Position numbers and translations under genes: made by a program. Shown here piece by piece: positions 9,619-17,859 of a stretch of 64,000 nt of DNA. Numbering within the stretch: the first letter of the stretch is position 1; the number at the start of each line of letters is the position of its first letter. The DNA lies in contig JAIQGI010000024.1 in the NCBI GenBank assembly GCA_020072565.1, positions 23,424 through 87,423 on the forward strand. Direction: 5' to 3'. Below the pieces are notes generated by a model. The model ran no database searches. It saw only the letters and a program-made list of their open reading frames with translations, and was not told the DNA's origin. This DNA is from Terriglobia bacterium. GTDB taxonomy: Bacteria; Acidobacteriota; UBA6911.

Positions 9619-10848
9619 TCATGCCTCCTTGACCGTATCGAACATCGCAACGATGTTCTCGGGCGGTACATGGGCGAGGATGTTGTGTACCTGTTGGAAA
9701 ACGTAACCACCGCCGGGACGCCAGATGTCCATCAAGCGGCGCACGTGGTCGCGGACTTGCGCGGGAGTTCCGCGCAAGAGGACATTCTGGGTATCGCAGC
9801 CTCCCCCCCAGAATGTAAGCCGGTTGCCGAATTCTCTTTTCAGTTCTGCCGGATCCATGCCCCGGCAGCTGATCTGGACAGGATTGATGGCGTCCAGCCC
9901 GGCTTCGATCAAACCCGGGAGCAGCTGGCGCACACCGCCGCAACAGTGCAGCTTGACCTTGATGTGCGGTGCAATTTCCTTTGCGCGCCGCCACAGGATG
10001 CACTCGCGTGGTTGAAAGAACTCCCAGTACATTTTCGGCGATATCTGCGGACCACTCTGCATGCCAAGATCGTCGCCGAAAACGATGATATCGACAGACG
10101 TGCCGACAGCGCCGAGGAAGCGCTCCAGATTTTGCAGGTGGATCTCGACCAGTCTGTCCAGAAACTCGTGCGCACGGCCGGGATTGCCGGCCAGCATCAG
10201 GAAGAAGTTGTCGTTACCATAGAAGAACTGGCCGATCTCCAGGAGATTGCCGCCGAACAGGCCGAGAATCGCGCGCTCGGTCTGCGAGCGCAGCCGTTTT
10301 GCGCCTTGGGCAAGGCGCCGGATTCCCTCCGGCCCCGCTGCAATCGGACCGGGAGGCGCAGCGATCGCGGTCCACATCGATTCATGGAACGCGTCATCGA
10401 GCCTGCTTAGATCGCCGCCTTCGGCCAGGGGATAGTGCGCCTGCTCGAAATAGAGCACGCCCTCGGGCATGCGCGCAATCGTGCGCCGGCTGCGGGATTT
10501 AATGGCCCAGCCGCCATTCTCTTTCTCCGGCTTGGCCCAGACCGGCATTTGACAAGGCGTGCCGTCGGGGAGCTCCCAGTCTGTCCACCATTCGTCCTCG
10601 AGGGCAAACGCCCGGCCCAGCTCGATGGTGTCGACCTGGAAACAGCGAAGGACGTCCTCATCGACGATCGCCAGTTGCTGAACCGGGTCGTAAACGCGGA
10701 TCGGCAGTTTCGCGAGCCCCAGATATTCGCGCAGCCGCGCATACGCGATGGCGGAAATACCCGAGGACCTGTGGCCGGAAAAATCGATGGGCACACGATC
10801 CGGTTCCTGGTGTCGCAGAGCCGTCAATACACGCTCACGTGAATCCAT
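9619..10848 (-). CDS. Uroporphyrinogen decarboxylase (URO-D) superfamily protein
   Basis: A 409-residue cytoplasmic protein of the URO-D/MtaA-like superfamily. It opens with MDSRERVLTALRHQEPDRVP, the standard N-terminus of the non-heme-pathway branch, and has the metal-site-like KLHCCGG (His301, Cys302, Cys303) followed by INPVQISCRGMDP and a late IWRPGGGYVFQQVHNI. True HemE lacks the HxC-type site and is about 350 residues, so heme synthesis is unlikely. Members of this branch are cobalamin/methyl-transfer-like or unknown and often sit beside sugar-catabolism genes. The ATG at 10848 was preferred over further upstream starts by homology. The stop overlaps the ribosome site for the GH38 gene, so the two are an operon. 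The reaction is unknown. Confidence 0.85.
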   Translation of the reverse strand: MDSRERVLTALRHQEPDRVPIDFSGHRSSGISAIAYARLREYLGLAKLPIRVYDPVQQLAIVDEDVLRCFQVDTIELGRAFALEDEWWTDWELPDGTPCQMPVWAKPEKENGGWAIKSRSRRTIARMPEGVLYFEQAHYPLAEGGDLSRLDDAFHESMWTAIAAPPGPIAAGPEGIRRLAQGAKRLRSQTERAILGLFGGNLLEIGQFFYGNDNFFLMLAGNPGRAHEFLDRLVEIHLQNLERFLGAVGTSVDIIVFGDDLGMQSGPQISPKMYWEFFQPRECILWRRAKEIAPHIKVKLHCCGGVRQLLPGLIEAGLDAINPVQISCRGMDPAELKREFGNRLTFWGGGCDTQNVLLRGTPAQVRDHVRRLMDIWRPGGGYVFQQVHNILAHVPPENIVAMFDTVKEA

Positions 10849-11075
10849 GCGCTGCTGCCCGCGATAGAATGGACCGTCTCCAAGGAGCTGATTGCAGCCC
10901 GAGAGTACCACCGACAGGCGATCGAATGGAACCACGACAGTGGACGCGAATAAACGCCGTGAACGTGGTTATCGAACCTCGGACGATTTGTCGGGCCCGC
11001 AGCTCTGGACGGGTTGATCTCAAAGCCGGCGCCCGTGCAGCCATCCCTGTCGCATGTGTTCGAGGATGTTGGATC

Positions 11076-11843
11076 CTATCGCCGGCTGCCCGCTGCCGGC
11101 CTCTTCGCCGGGGAGCTTCTTCGGAAGCGCGCCTTCTGGGCTGCAGACATCTTCTCGGTGGCGTACTGGAAAATCAGCCGCGGAGCCGTGTCTTTCCACT
11201 CCGTGAGGAAAGCCTCGACCGGCGCGGGGTTGCGCTTCCATGCTTCACGCAGGAACCATCCCACGCCCTGGTGAACGACCCGCTCCTTGTCCTCCATGAG
11301 CGGCCGAACGAACTTCAGCAACGCCTCGGTTTTCGCTCCGTTCTCAAGCAACACCAGCATGGCGACCGGGACGGCCCGGCGCTTCCATTTGGTCTCGGAG
11401 TTGCGCCAGGCCGACATGTCGGCGAGATTTGCCACGCGGCTCTTCAGGCAGGGGCCGAGAAGATCGCCGCAGATCACGTCGCTGTGAGCCCAGTTGCGCA
11501 CCCCACACTCGAGCCAACCGCCGATCCGCTGAAACGTCTCTGGGGTGAACTGATCCCGCATCGGCAGGACTGTTGTTATGGCGAAAGACGCTTCTTCGTA
11601 TTTTCCGCTTTTAAAGAGGATGTCCCCCAGGTCGAGGAAATCCGACAATCCCAGCCGGTCACGGTACTGCTCGTAAAAGCGAAGACGGTTGGCTTCCCAG
11701 ACCTCTTTGGTAATCCCGTACGGGTCGTAGCCCTCCGTGAAGAATTTGGCGTAACGCGCTGCCTGCGCGGCATTGGCGTTTGCCGCGCAGAACGCCCGGA
11801 TGTCAGCGGCGGCAGTTGCCAGAATTTTGGTTTTTGGTGTCAC
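11076..11843 (-). CDS. AlkD-type DNA glycosylase (HEAT-repeat DNA alkylation repair)
   Basis: A 255-residue all-alpha protein of the AlkD family, which removes 3- and 7-alkylated purines from DNA. Recognisable elements are the N-terminal FFTEGYDPYGI, the helical repeats from about residue 60, WKRRAVPVAMLVLLENG, and VHQGVGWFLREAWKRNPAPVEAFL-like helix (split: VHQGVGWFLREAWK, RNPAPVEAFL). The GTG at 11841-11843 has AGAGGAGA five bases upstream; the frame is open beyond it but without family character. A consensus TATAAT lies at 11880-11875 on this strand, about 32 bases before the start, although no good -35 is visible. It stands alone, not in an evident operon. Substrate range cannot be read. 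Confidence 0.9.
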   Translation of the reverse strand: MTPKTKILATAAADIRAFCAANANAAQAARYAKFFTEGYDPYGITKEVWEANRLRFYEQYRDRLGLSDFLDLGDILFKSGKYEEASFAITTVLPMRDQFTPETFQRIGGWLECGVRNWAHSDVICGDLLGPCLKSRVANLADMSAWRNSETKWKRRAVPVAMLVLLENGAKTEALLKFVRPLMEDKERVVHQGVGWFLREAWKRNPAPVEAFLTEWKDTAPRLIFQYATEKMSAAQKARFRRSSPAKRPAAGSRR

Positions 11844-12227
11844 GCGTGTCTCCTCTGTCTTGCGGTGCAGGATGATTATACTGCGAATCGTCTCAGCCGG
11901 CTCCAGTTGCGATCGATCGAGAAAGGGCTGCCGCCTTTTCTCACAGGTCGCCTGGGACCGCGGCGCTCCAGCGTGGCGAAGCCGATCCACAATCCAGAAC
12001 CCGCAACCCAAAATCCAGAATCAAGAGGTTGTGCGGCGCTGCGATTTCTTCTGCACACCTTTTTCCTTGAATCCTGAACCCAATTAATCTAGCTTGCTAA
12101 TCGCGAGCGGCCGAGTGGTCAGCACGCGCGCTCGATTGGCGATCGTGCATCATCAAACCTACATATCAGCATCCCTCAAGCCTGGACCGTGGATGGAACG
12201 ATCCGGCATTCGAAATGGAGTTGCTCC

Positions 12228-13859
12228 ATGAAAAGCCTGAAAGCCAAGGATTTGCGAACCCTGGCGTTTTTGACGATTATCATCGTCACTACCGGCCTGT
12301 TCTCGATAGGGTGGGCGCAGGACAGTGAAGGTCCGGATTCCTGTACCAGCATCATGGTAGGCCGTCTGGCGACTACCGACGGCTCGGTCATCACCTGCCA
12401 CACCTGTGACGGGAATTACCGGAACTGGTTGAACATCGTGCCTCACCGGACGCATCCGAAGGGTGCGACCAACAAAATCTACTGGGGCACCTTGCACACT
12501 GAAACCGTCGATGACATGAGAGGCAAGCTTCTGAAAGGTGAGATCCCCGAAGTCGATGAGACCTTTGCTTTCATGAATGTCGCATATCCGTGCTTGAATG
12601 AAAAGCAGCTGGCAATCGGGGAGACAACCATCGGAGGCAGGCGGGAGCTCGAGAATGATGACGGCCTGTTCCTCATCGAGGAGTTGGAGCGTATCGCCCT
12701 CGAGAGGTGCTCGACGGCCAGAGACGCGCTCCGCCTGATCGGCGAGTTGGTGAAAAAGTACGGTTACGGCGACAGCGGCGAGTGCATTACCATCGCCGAC
12801 AAAAAGGAAGTCTGGCAGCTCGAAATCATGGGCGGCGGGCCCGGCGAACCCGGTTCCGTTTGGGCGGCGGCCCGCATCCCCGATGATCACGTCGGCGTTT
12901 CCGCAAACATACCCAGGATCAGCGAGATCAACCTCAAGGATCCCGACAACTACATGGCATCCGACAACGTTTTCTCGCTGGCCGAGAAGATGGGGTGGTG
13001 GAAAAAAGATGAGCCTTTCAAGTTCTGGAAGGCTTACAGCGGCAGAAGGCCCTTCTCGGATCGCGAGTTCTACATCCTGAGTACGCTGGCGCCGTCTCTC
13101 AACCTCAAGAGGGATGCCGAGGAGCTTCCCTTCAGCGTGAAGCCGGCCAAGCAGATGTCGGTAAGAGACGTCATGAAATATTATCGGGAAACCTACGAAG
13201 GGACCGATATGGACGCGACCAGGAATCTTATGGTCCCCAGGCGCGCGGGCCGGGGCGCCGCCGCCGGAACCGACGGTTCGGAGATGGTGAAGAGCCCGGT
13301 GGCCAGCGCCTGGATGGGCGGCGACCTGATCAATCTGCTGAACACACTCAAGCCCGGCACGGTCCAGGCCCCGCGAACCATCGCCATAGCCGGATGCGCC
13401 TACTCGCAGATCATCCAGGTGCGCGGCTGGCTGCCTGATGAGATCGGTGCGATCGCGTGGTTCTCCTTCGACAATCCGGCGCAGAGCCCCAGGATCCCGA
13501 TTTTCTCGGGCGTGCTGTCGCTGCCGAAGAGTTTCGAGGTCGATTCCCAGAAGAAGTATCGCGAGGATTCGGCGAGCTGGGCTTTCCGGAAAGCGAACCG
13601 GCTCGCCACCATAAAGTGGGGCACGACCCGGAGGATCATGGAAGGCGCGGTAGCCGACTTCGAAACCAGGGCATTCGATGAGCTCCCGGCAATCGAAAAG
13701 ATCGCGCAGGACATGCTCAAGAGCGATCCGTCCGAACAGGGACGCAAGAAGTGCCAGGATTTCGTCACTCGTTACAGCAACGATTTCGCGCGCGCCGCGA
13801 TCGACAAGTGGAACGAGCTTGCAGACACTTTCTGGGGCATGTTTGCCAGGGGCTTTTGA
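12228..13859 (+). CDS. Peptidase family C69 (PepD-type) dipeptidase, exported
   Basis: Cysteine dipeptidase of 543 residues. A signal peptide (about residues 11-31, LAFLTIIIVTTGLFSIGWAQ) precedes DSCTSIMVG; Cys39 would become the N-terminal-region nucleophile of this Ntn-type family after processing. Further family marks are ATTDGSVITCHTCDG, LAIGETTIGGRREL, GYGDSGECITIADKKEVWQLEIMG-type segments (GESxxI region) and SANIPRISEI. The ATG at 12228 follows TGGAG by eight bases; an earlier in-frame start would spoil the signal peptide. It lies 70 bases before pgsB in the same direction, with an inverted repeat in between. In that context it could trim peptides or gamma-linked glutamyl products outside the membrane, which is inference only. 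Length is usual for the family. Confidence 0.88.
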   Translation: MKSLKAKDLRTLAFLTIIIVTTGLFSIGWAQDSEGPDSCTSIMVGRLATTDGSVITCHTCDGNYRNWLNIVPHRTHPKGATNKIYWGTLHTETVDDMRGKLLKGEIPEVDETFAFMNVAYPCLNEKQLAIGETTIGGRRELENDDGLFLIEELERIALERCSTARDALRLIGELVKKYGYGDSGECITIADKKEVWQLEIMGGGPGEPGSVWAAARIPDDHVGVSANIPRISEINLKDPDNYMASDNVFSLAEKMGWWKKDEPFKFWKAYSGRRPFSDREFYILSTLAPSLNLKRDAEELPFSVKPAKQMSVRDVMKYYRETYEGTDMDATRNLMVPRRAGRGAAAGTDGSEMVKSPVASAWMGGDLINLLNTLKPGTVQAPRTIAIAGCAYSQIIQVRGWLPDEIGAIAWFSFDNPAQSPRIPIFSGVLSLPKSFEVDSQKKYREDSASWAFRKANRLATIKWGTTRRIMEGAVADFETRAFDELPAIEKIAQDMLKSDPSEQGRKKCQDFVTRYSNDFARAAIDKWNELADTFWGMFARGF

Positions 13860-13866
13860 TAATTTG

Positions 13867-13898
13867 GACGATTGACGATTATTCAATCGTCAATCGTC
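13867..13898. repeat. Perfect 14-bp inverted repeat between C69 gene and pgsB
   Basis: The arms are GACGATTGACGATT (13867-13880) and its exact complement (13885-13898) around the loop ATTC. Each arm is itself a near-tandem of GACGATT. The hairpin begins eight bases after the dipeptidase stop and is followed by AATTGTAAATTC, with no T-run. It may attenuate read-through into pgsB or be a dispersed repeat unit. Confidence 0.7.
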
Positions 13899-13929
13899 AA
13901 TTGTAAATTCCTCCCTGCCGCCGGCTGCG

Positions 13930-15117
13930 ATGCGCACTCTGCTGCCATGCCTGGTTCTTTTCTTGTGTTACCTCCTCTGGGAGCGCATCGCTCTCAGCCG
14001 CTCCCAGCGGCGCATTCCCCTGCGCATCGCCGTGACGGGAACGCGCGGAAAGTCGAGCGTGGCTCGCCTTCTGGCCTCCATCCTCAGGGAGGACGGGCGC
14101 AGTGTCGTAGCCAAGACAACCGGGTCGCAGGCCGTGATCCTGCTGCCCGACGGCGGCCAGATCGAACTGGACCGGAGCGCGACCCCATCGATTCTCGAGC
14201 AGAAGCAACTGGTTCACAAGGCTGCGCGGCTGAAGGCTGACATCCTGGTGGCCGAGGTGATGAGCATCCATCCCGAGAATCACTTCGTCGAAGCCCATAA
14301 GATCCTCAGGCCGAATCTGGTGGCAATCACCAACGTGCGCCGCGACCACACCGAGACCATGGGCGAGACGGAAGAGCAGATCGCCTCCGTTCTCAGCCTC
14401 GACATCTGCGCCCGGGCGACGGTGTTCCTGCCGGCAAGAGAGGAGTACGCATCGTTCCGCGCAGAGGCGCGGCGCTGCAACGCGATCCTGATTCCGGTTC
14501 CAATCGGTTCGTCTGCACCGCTTTTGCGGAGCGCGCCTGACTTGGGCCGGCTCCAGTTCGCGGAGAATCTCGATCTGGTTTGCGCCGTCGCCGCCCACCT
14601 TGGCGTCAAGCAGCAGGACATCATCGAAGGCATACGAAAGGCGCAGCATGACATAGGCAGACTGGGAGTATGGCTCTACCGTCCGACCGATCCCGAGCGT
14701 ACCATTTATCTGGTCAACGCCTTTGCCGCCAACGATCCGGAATCAACGCTCCAGGTCCTCGACAAGGTCACGGACATGCTCCCGGCTGCGTCCGGAAACA
14801 TCATCGGCATCCTCAACCTGCGTGCCGACCGGCTGCCGAGGACCCTGCAATGGATTTCCGTCCTGAAAGGCGGCGGTTCGCGCAGGTTCCTTCGGTTGTT
14901 CATGGTCGGGGAGCACTCCGGCGCAATTCGGCGGCGTTTGCCGGAAGCGCGGGTGCTGAAGGCAGGGCCTCCGGAAAAGATGATGAGAGCTGTGTGCGCG
15001 GAAGCCACTGAACCCGCGATCATTTTCGGCTTCGGCAACATGAAGGGTTCCGGCAGACTCCTCGTTGAACATTGGTCCAGCATAGGCCGGCCTTACGAAT
15101 CCGGGAGCTGGAGTTAG
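13930..15117 (+). CDS. pgsB: Poly-gamma-glutamate synthase subunit PgsB/CapB
   Basis: ATP-dependent amide ligase of the Mur-ligase-like family, 395 residues, about the size of Bacillus PgsB. An N-terminal membrane helix (LPCLVLFLCYLLWERI) anchors it. The P-loop-like signature GTRGKSS is at 37-43, followed by the characteristic KTTGSQA, AEVMSIHPENH, ITNVRRDHTETMG and the C-terminal VNAFAANDPEST, NLRADRLPRTLQW and IFGFGNMKGSG, all of which have direct counterparts in PgsB. The family activates the gamma-carboxyl of the growing glutamate chain by phosphorylation and adds glutamate at the membrane. Followed by pgsC (gap filled by a dispersed repeat) and a pgsW-like gene. No strong ribosome site precedes the ATG. 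No pgsA/capA is seen in the window. Confidence 0.93.
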   Translation: MRTLLPCLVLFLCYLLWERIALSRSQRRIPLRIAVTGTRGKSSVARLLASILREDGRSVVAKTTGSQAVILLPDGGQIELDRSATPSILEQKQLVHKAARLKADILVAEVMSIHPENHFVEAHKILRPNLVAITNVRRDHTETMGETEEQIASVLSLDICARATVFLPAREEYASFRAEARRCNAILIPVPIGSSAPLLRSAPDLGRLQFAENLDLVCAVAAHLGVKQQDIIEGIRKAQHDIGRLGVWLYRPTDPERTIYLVNAFAANDPESTLQVLDKVTDMLPAASGNIIGILNLRADRLPRTLQWISVLKGGGSRRFLRLFMVGEHSGAIRRRLPEARVLKAGPPEKMMRAVCAEATEPAIIFGFGNMKGSGRLLVEHWSSIGRPYESGSWS

Positions 15118-15170
15118 GAAGGATATCAACGCAGAGGACGCGGAGCATGCGGAGAAAGCAACTCATCTCC

Positions 15171-15294
15171 TCAACCCGGATTATTCATGAATGCGCGGCC
15201 AAAATGCAGTTTTGGACGCGGAAAAACACCGACCGACGCCGACCGTTCGGTCTTGGTCGGCGTGCGCTTCTGCTTCATGAAGAATTCAGGTTAA
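15171..15294 (+). repeat. Dispersed TIR element, copy A
   Basis: About 124 bases between pgsB and pgsC. It begins CCCGGATTATTCATGAATG and ends CTTCATGAAGAATTCAGG, so its ends are imperfect inverted repeats. The body carries AAAATGCAGTTTTGGACGCG and GGTCTTGGTCGGCGTGC, shared with copies at 16889, 21432 and 56029. It is the shortest complete copy, lacking the internal GC-rich segment of copies C and D. Confidence 0.8.
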
Positions 15295-15349
15295 TGGTCC
15301 CTCTGCGTGCGCTGCAACGTCTGAGTTGAGATTTTTCCCGGTCAGTCAC

Positions 15350-15790
15350 ATGGAATATGAAACATCCTTTCTGGGCTTGCTGGTCACCTTGTTGTTCGTC
15401 GGAATAACGGGGATCTATCCCGGCGGGGTGATTGTGCCCAGCTATCTCGCACTTTTTGTACATTCTCCGGGACGCATCGCAGGCACGCTGATGGTGGCAC
15501 TTCTGACTCTGCTCTGCTTCAAGCTCGCATCGAATTACCTGATCCTGTTCGGAACCAGGAGATTCGTCTTCATGGTACTGACCGCGGGTGCGTGGACGCT
15601 TCTGTGGTTGCGGTTTTTCCCCTCGCTCCTTCCCGGCTCCCTCGAGTTCCGGGTGATCGGCTGGGTGGTTCCGGGATTGATTGCCAACAACCTTGAGAAG
15701 CAAGGAATCTTGATAACAACAGCATCGCTGGTAACGGTCACGGTTGTGGTTTACTTCCTGGGGCAAATACTGCGCCTGCTTTGGGGGTGA
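15350..15790 (+). CDS. pgsC: Poly-gamma-glutamate biosynthesis membrane protein PgsC/CapC
   Basis: Integral membrane protein of 146 residues, matching PgsC/CapC in size. It has about five hydrophobic segments and the conserved loop GITGIYPGGVIVPSYLALF near residues 18-37, then RRFVFMVLTAGAW and VIGWVVPGLIANNLEKQGI, the PGLIANxxxKQG motif that marks the family. It forms the membrane complex with PgsB for synthesis and probably passage of the polymer. ATG at 15350 was chosen; an in-frame TTG eight codons upstream is less likely. Immediately after the stop is a 7-bp stem/4-base loop hairpin (15791-15808). Confidence 0.93.
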   Translation: MEYETSFLGLLVTLLFVGITGIYPGGVIVPSYLALFVHSPGRIAGTLMVALLTLLCFKLASNYLILFGTRRFVFMVLTAGAWTLLWLRFFPSLLPGSLEFRVIGWVVPGLIANNLEKQGILITTASLVTVTVVVYFLGQILRLLWG

Positions 15791-15808
15791 TGCGCACCTG
15801 AGTGCGCA
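15791..15808. repeat. Short intra-operon hairpin after pgsC
   Basis: TGCGCAC (15791-15797), loop CTGA, GTGCGCA (15802-15808). It overlaps the last bases of the pgsC stop region and lies 27 bases before the next start. There is no T-run, so it more likely affects mRNA stability than termination. Confidence 0.5.
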
Positions 15809-15835
15809 CCGGAACCTCCACATTCAAGAACAGGC

Positions 15836-16888
15836 ATGATGAACCGCACAGTACGCATTGTCATAGCCGGGATTATCAGCATGGCAGCCTTCTGGATTGC
15901 GCAGATCCTGCCTTCGGGCGCCGTGCCACGCAATGCCGATGCCGTGGTCGGGGCCGGCCAGATCATGAAGCAGGCGATCCTGGCCGTCAGGGGCGTTCGC
16001 GAGCGCAAGGGTGCCGGTTTCGATCTTCACATCGATCCCAATCGAACCGGCCTGATCGGCCCGGAGTATTCGCCGCTGACAACCACGGTCGGAGAACTCG
16101 AAGCCAAGAGGACCACCACCAACCCGAACGTGGCCGGCTTTATCGTCTACCTGCTGGAACGGGCCGGCGTCAGACCCGGCGACCGCATAGCCATCGCCAG
16201 CTCCGGATCGTTCCCTGCCCTCATGGCAGCGTCGCTGGCGGCCGCGAAAGCAATGGATGTCCATCCTGTCATCATCCTTTCGCTGGGAGCCTCTTCGTAT
16301 GGAGCCACCGACCCCGAATTCAATCTTCTCGACATCTACGATATCCTGCGGCGCGCAGGCATCTGCAGCGTGCCGCCGTCGGCTGCATCGCTCGGCGGGG
16401 AGAAGGACGTCGGGTCCGATCTGGACGCGGATGTCAGGGATCGATTGGTGAAACGGATCCAAGCGGCGGGAGTTCCCCTGCTCGATGAACCGGATCTTGG
16501 GAGCAGTGTATCCAGGCGCCTGCGGATCTATCAGAGCGCTGCAGGGGGGAAGATCGCAGCTTTCATCAACAGCGGCGGGGGTTACGCCAACCTTGGGACG
16601 AGCCGCCTGGCGCTGGATGTGCGGCCGGGGCTGAACACGAGCCTGTCGCTGCCGCCGGCATCGGAGCGCGGGGTGCTTTTTGAAATGTCGGCGCGCGGGG
16701 TGCCGGTGATCCACCTGCTCTTCATAAAAGGCCTGGTAGCGGAAGCCGGGCTTCCGTGGGACCCGATCCCGTTGCCGCAACCGGGCATGATCCATCCTCC
16801 CGGCTCCGGCCGTACAGGAAGCTTCTGGCTGGTCGCGGGCGCCTACTTTGCCCTCCTGCTCGTGCTGGCTTTCCATCCAAGGCCTTAG
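15836..16888 (+). CDS. pgsW: Poly-gamma-glutamate system protein (PgsW-like)
   Basis: A 350-residue protein with an N-terminal membrane helix (VIAGIISMAAFWIAQIL) and a C-terminal one (SFWLVAGAYFALLLVLAFHP), the middle lying presumably outside the cytoplasm. Conserved-looking blocks are GLIGPEYSPLTTTVGELEAK, TNPNVAGFIVYLLERAGV, GDRIAIASSGSFPALM and INSGGGYANLG. The family is annotated from its repeated linkage to pgsB and pgsC; its biochemical role is unknown, and here it takes the third position where Bacillus has pgsA. The start ATG follows AGGC closely and a second ATG is adjacent. The stop abuts copy B of the dispersed repeat. Identification rests on family memory plus context. Confidence 0.8.
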   Translation: MMNRTVRIVIAGIISMAAFWIAQILPSGAVPRNADAVVGAGQIMKQAILAVRGVRERKGAGFDLHIDPNRTGLIGPEYSPLTTTVGELEAKRTTTNPNVAGFIVYLLERAGVRPGDRIAIASSGSFPALMAASLAAAKAMDVHPVIILSLGASSYGATDPEFNLLDIYDILRRAGICSVPPSAASLGGEKDVGSDLDADVRDRLVKRIQAAGVPLLDEPDLGSSVSRRLRIYQSAAGGKIAAFINSGGGYANLGTSRLALDVRPGLNTSLSLPPASERGVLFEMSARGVPVIHLLFIKGLVAEAGLPWDPIPLPQPGMIHPPGSGRTGSFWLVAGAYFALLLVLAFHPRP

Positions 16889-17010
16889 CGCGGATAGTTC
16901 AGGAATGTGCGACCAGAATGCAGTTTTGGACGCGGAAAAACGCTGACCGGCGCCGACCGTTCGCTCTGGGTCGGCGTGCAGGGGCTTTTGCCGCGCCGCA
17001 GGCGCCAGCG
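16889..17010 (+). repeat. Dispersed TIR element, copy B (right end degraded)
   Basis: Begins directly after the pgsW stop with CGGATAGTTCAGGAATGTGC, then AGAATGCAGTTTTGGACGCG, GACCGGCGCCGACCGTTCG and GGTCGGCGTGCAGGGGCTTTTGCC (given in parts). It aligns with copy A for about 90 bases and then with the internal segment of copy C; no right terminal repeat is visible before 17220, so this copy is partial or diverged. The remaining 200 bases to the next gene contain TATAAA at about 17119 but no clear promoter. Confidence 0.7.
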
Positions 17011-17220
17011 CATCGCGCTGGTCCTGCTTGCCCGGAACGGGCTGTCGAGCGCTCCAGAGTGTTCGTCTGGGACGAGAGATCTCGTGGAATTCGTGGAATC
17101 CGGGCAGGCTCCTGCCGCTATAAAACGCTTGATTCAGGCGTCGCAGATCATTACTGTGAAGCCATCATCCAGGTGCTATTGAGCCGGTATCAGGCATTTA
17201 GAAACGGACGGAGCATATCC

Positions 17221-17850
17221 ATGAAAACGCATTCCAGGCTGATCGCCACAACCGTCGCTTTATCGCTGCTTCTGCTCGTTGTGTCGCTGGCACCCGGGGT
17301 CGCGCAGCAAAAGGCGGCTCCCGGCGCGGCACCCGCGCAGAAGGCGGGCCTTCCCGTGCTGCTTACTTCGTGCGGACAGAGCCCGGGGCCCACCAGATTC
17401 GACATATTTCTCAAGAAGCTGAAGATGGACTACGTGTACAAGCTGGACGCGACGGCGGCCGATCTGACCAAGGCCGGGGCCCCTTTCAAGTCTGTGATCA
17501 TCGTGACGGGCGCAAGCCTGAAAGGCATGGGAGCGGCCGGAGTTTCCATCGACGATGAGATCGCCAGAATCAGGGCATTGATCGCCGCGGCCAAAAAGGC
17601 GAACATCAAAGTCATCGGTGCACATATTGAAGGCATGACGCGGCGCGCCCAGGGCGCCGCACCCGGCGACAATTCCGACGAACTCACCATCGACGCGGTC
17701 TGCCCGCAATCCTCGCTCCTCATCGTCAAAAAGGAGGGGGATGAGGACGGCCGGTTCACGACGATTTCCAAAGGCAAGAACATCCCCATGATCTCGTACG
17801 AAAAGAACATGGACCTGGAAAACGTCCTTAAAGACCTGTTTGGAAAATAG
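17221..17850 (+). CDS. DUF6305-like secreted protein of the pgs module
   Basis: A 209-residue protein with a signal peptide (residues 1-29, LLLLVVSLAPGVAQQ) and a Rossmann-like mature part. Marks are PVLLTSCGQSPGP, SVIIVTGASLKGMGAAGVSIDDE, AKKANIKVIGAHIEGM and SLLIVKKEGDEDG. This pattern matches what I know of DUF6305, a family of unknown function that tends to occur beside pgs-like genes and TRAP-type permeases. The ATG at 17221 has ACGGAG seven bases upstream. The next gene, a TRAP-type large permease, starts nine bases after its stop, so the two are co-transcribed and this protein might be the extracytoplasmic partner of that permease; that is inference. Confidence 0.68.
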   Translation: MKTHSRLIATTVALSLLLLVVSLAPGVAQQKAAPGAAPAQKAGLPVLLTSCGQSPGPTRFDIFLKKLKMDYVYKLDATAADLTKAGAPFKSVIIVTGASLKGMGAAGVSIDDEIARIRALIAAAKKANIKVIGAHIEGMTRRAQGAAPGDNSDELTIDAVCPQSSLLIVKKEGDEDGRFTTISKGKNIPMISYEKNMDLENVLKDLFGK

Positions 17851-17859
17851 GCGACTGCG

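Noticed and set aside
12159..13886. 575-codon open frame antisense to the C69 dipeptidase
   Set aside because: Mirror of a GC-rich gene; no recognisable protein features.
12159..14000. Mobile-element origin of the pgs module
   Set aside because: Gene composition matches the neighbours and no integrase, tRNA site or flanking direct repeats were found; the dispersed elements lie inside it, not at its ends.
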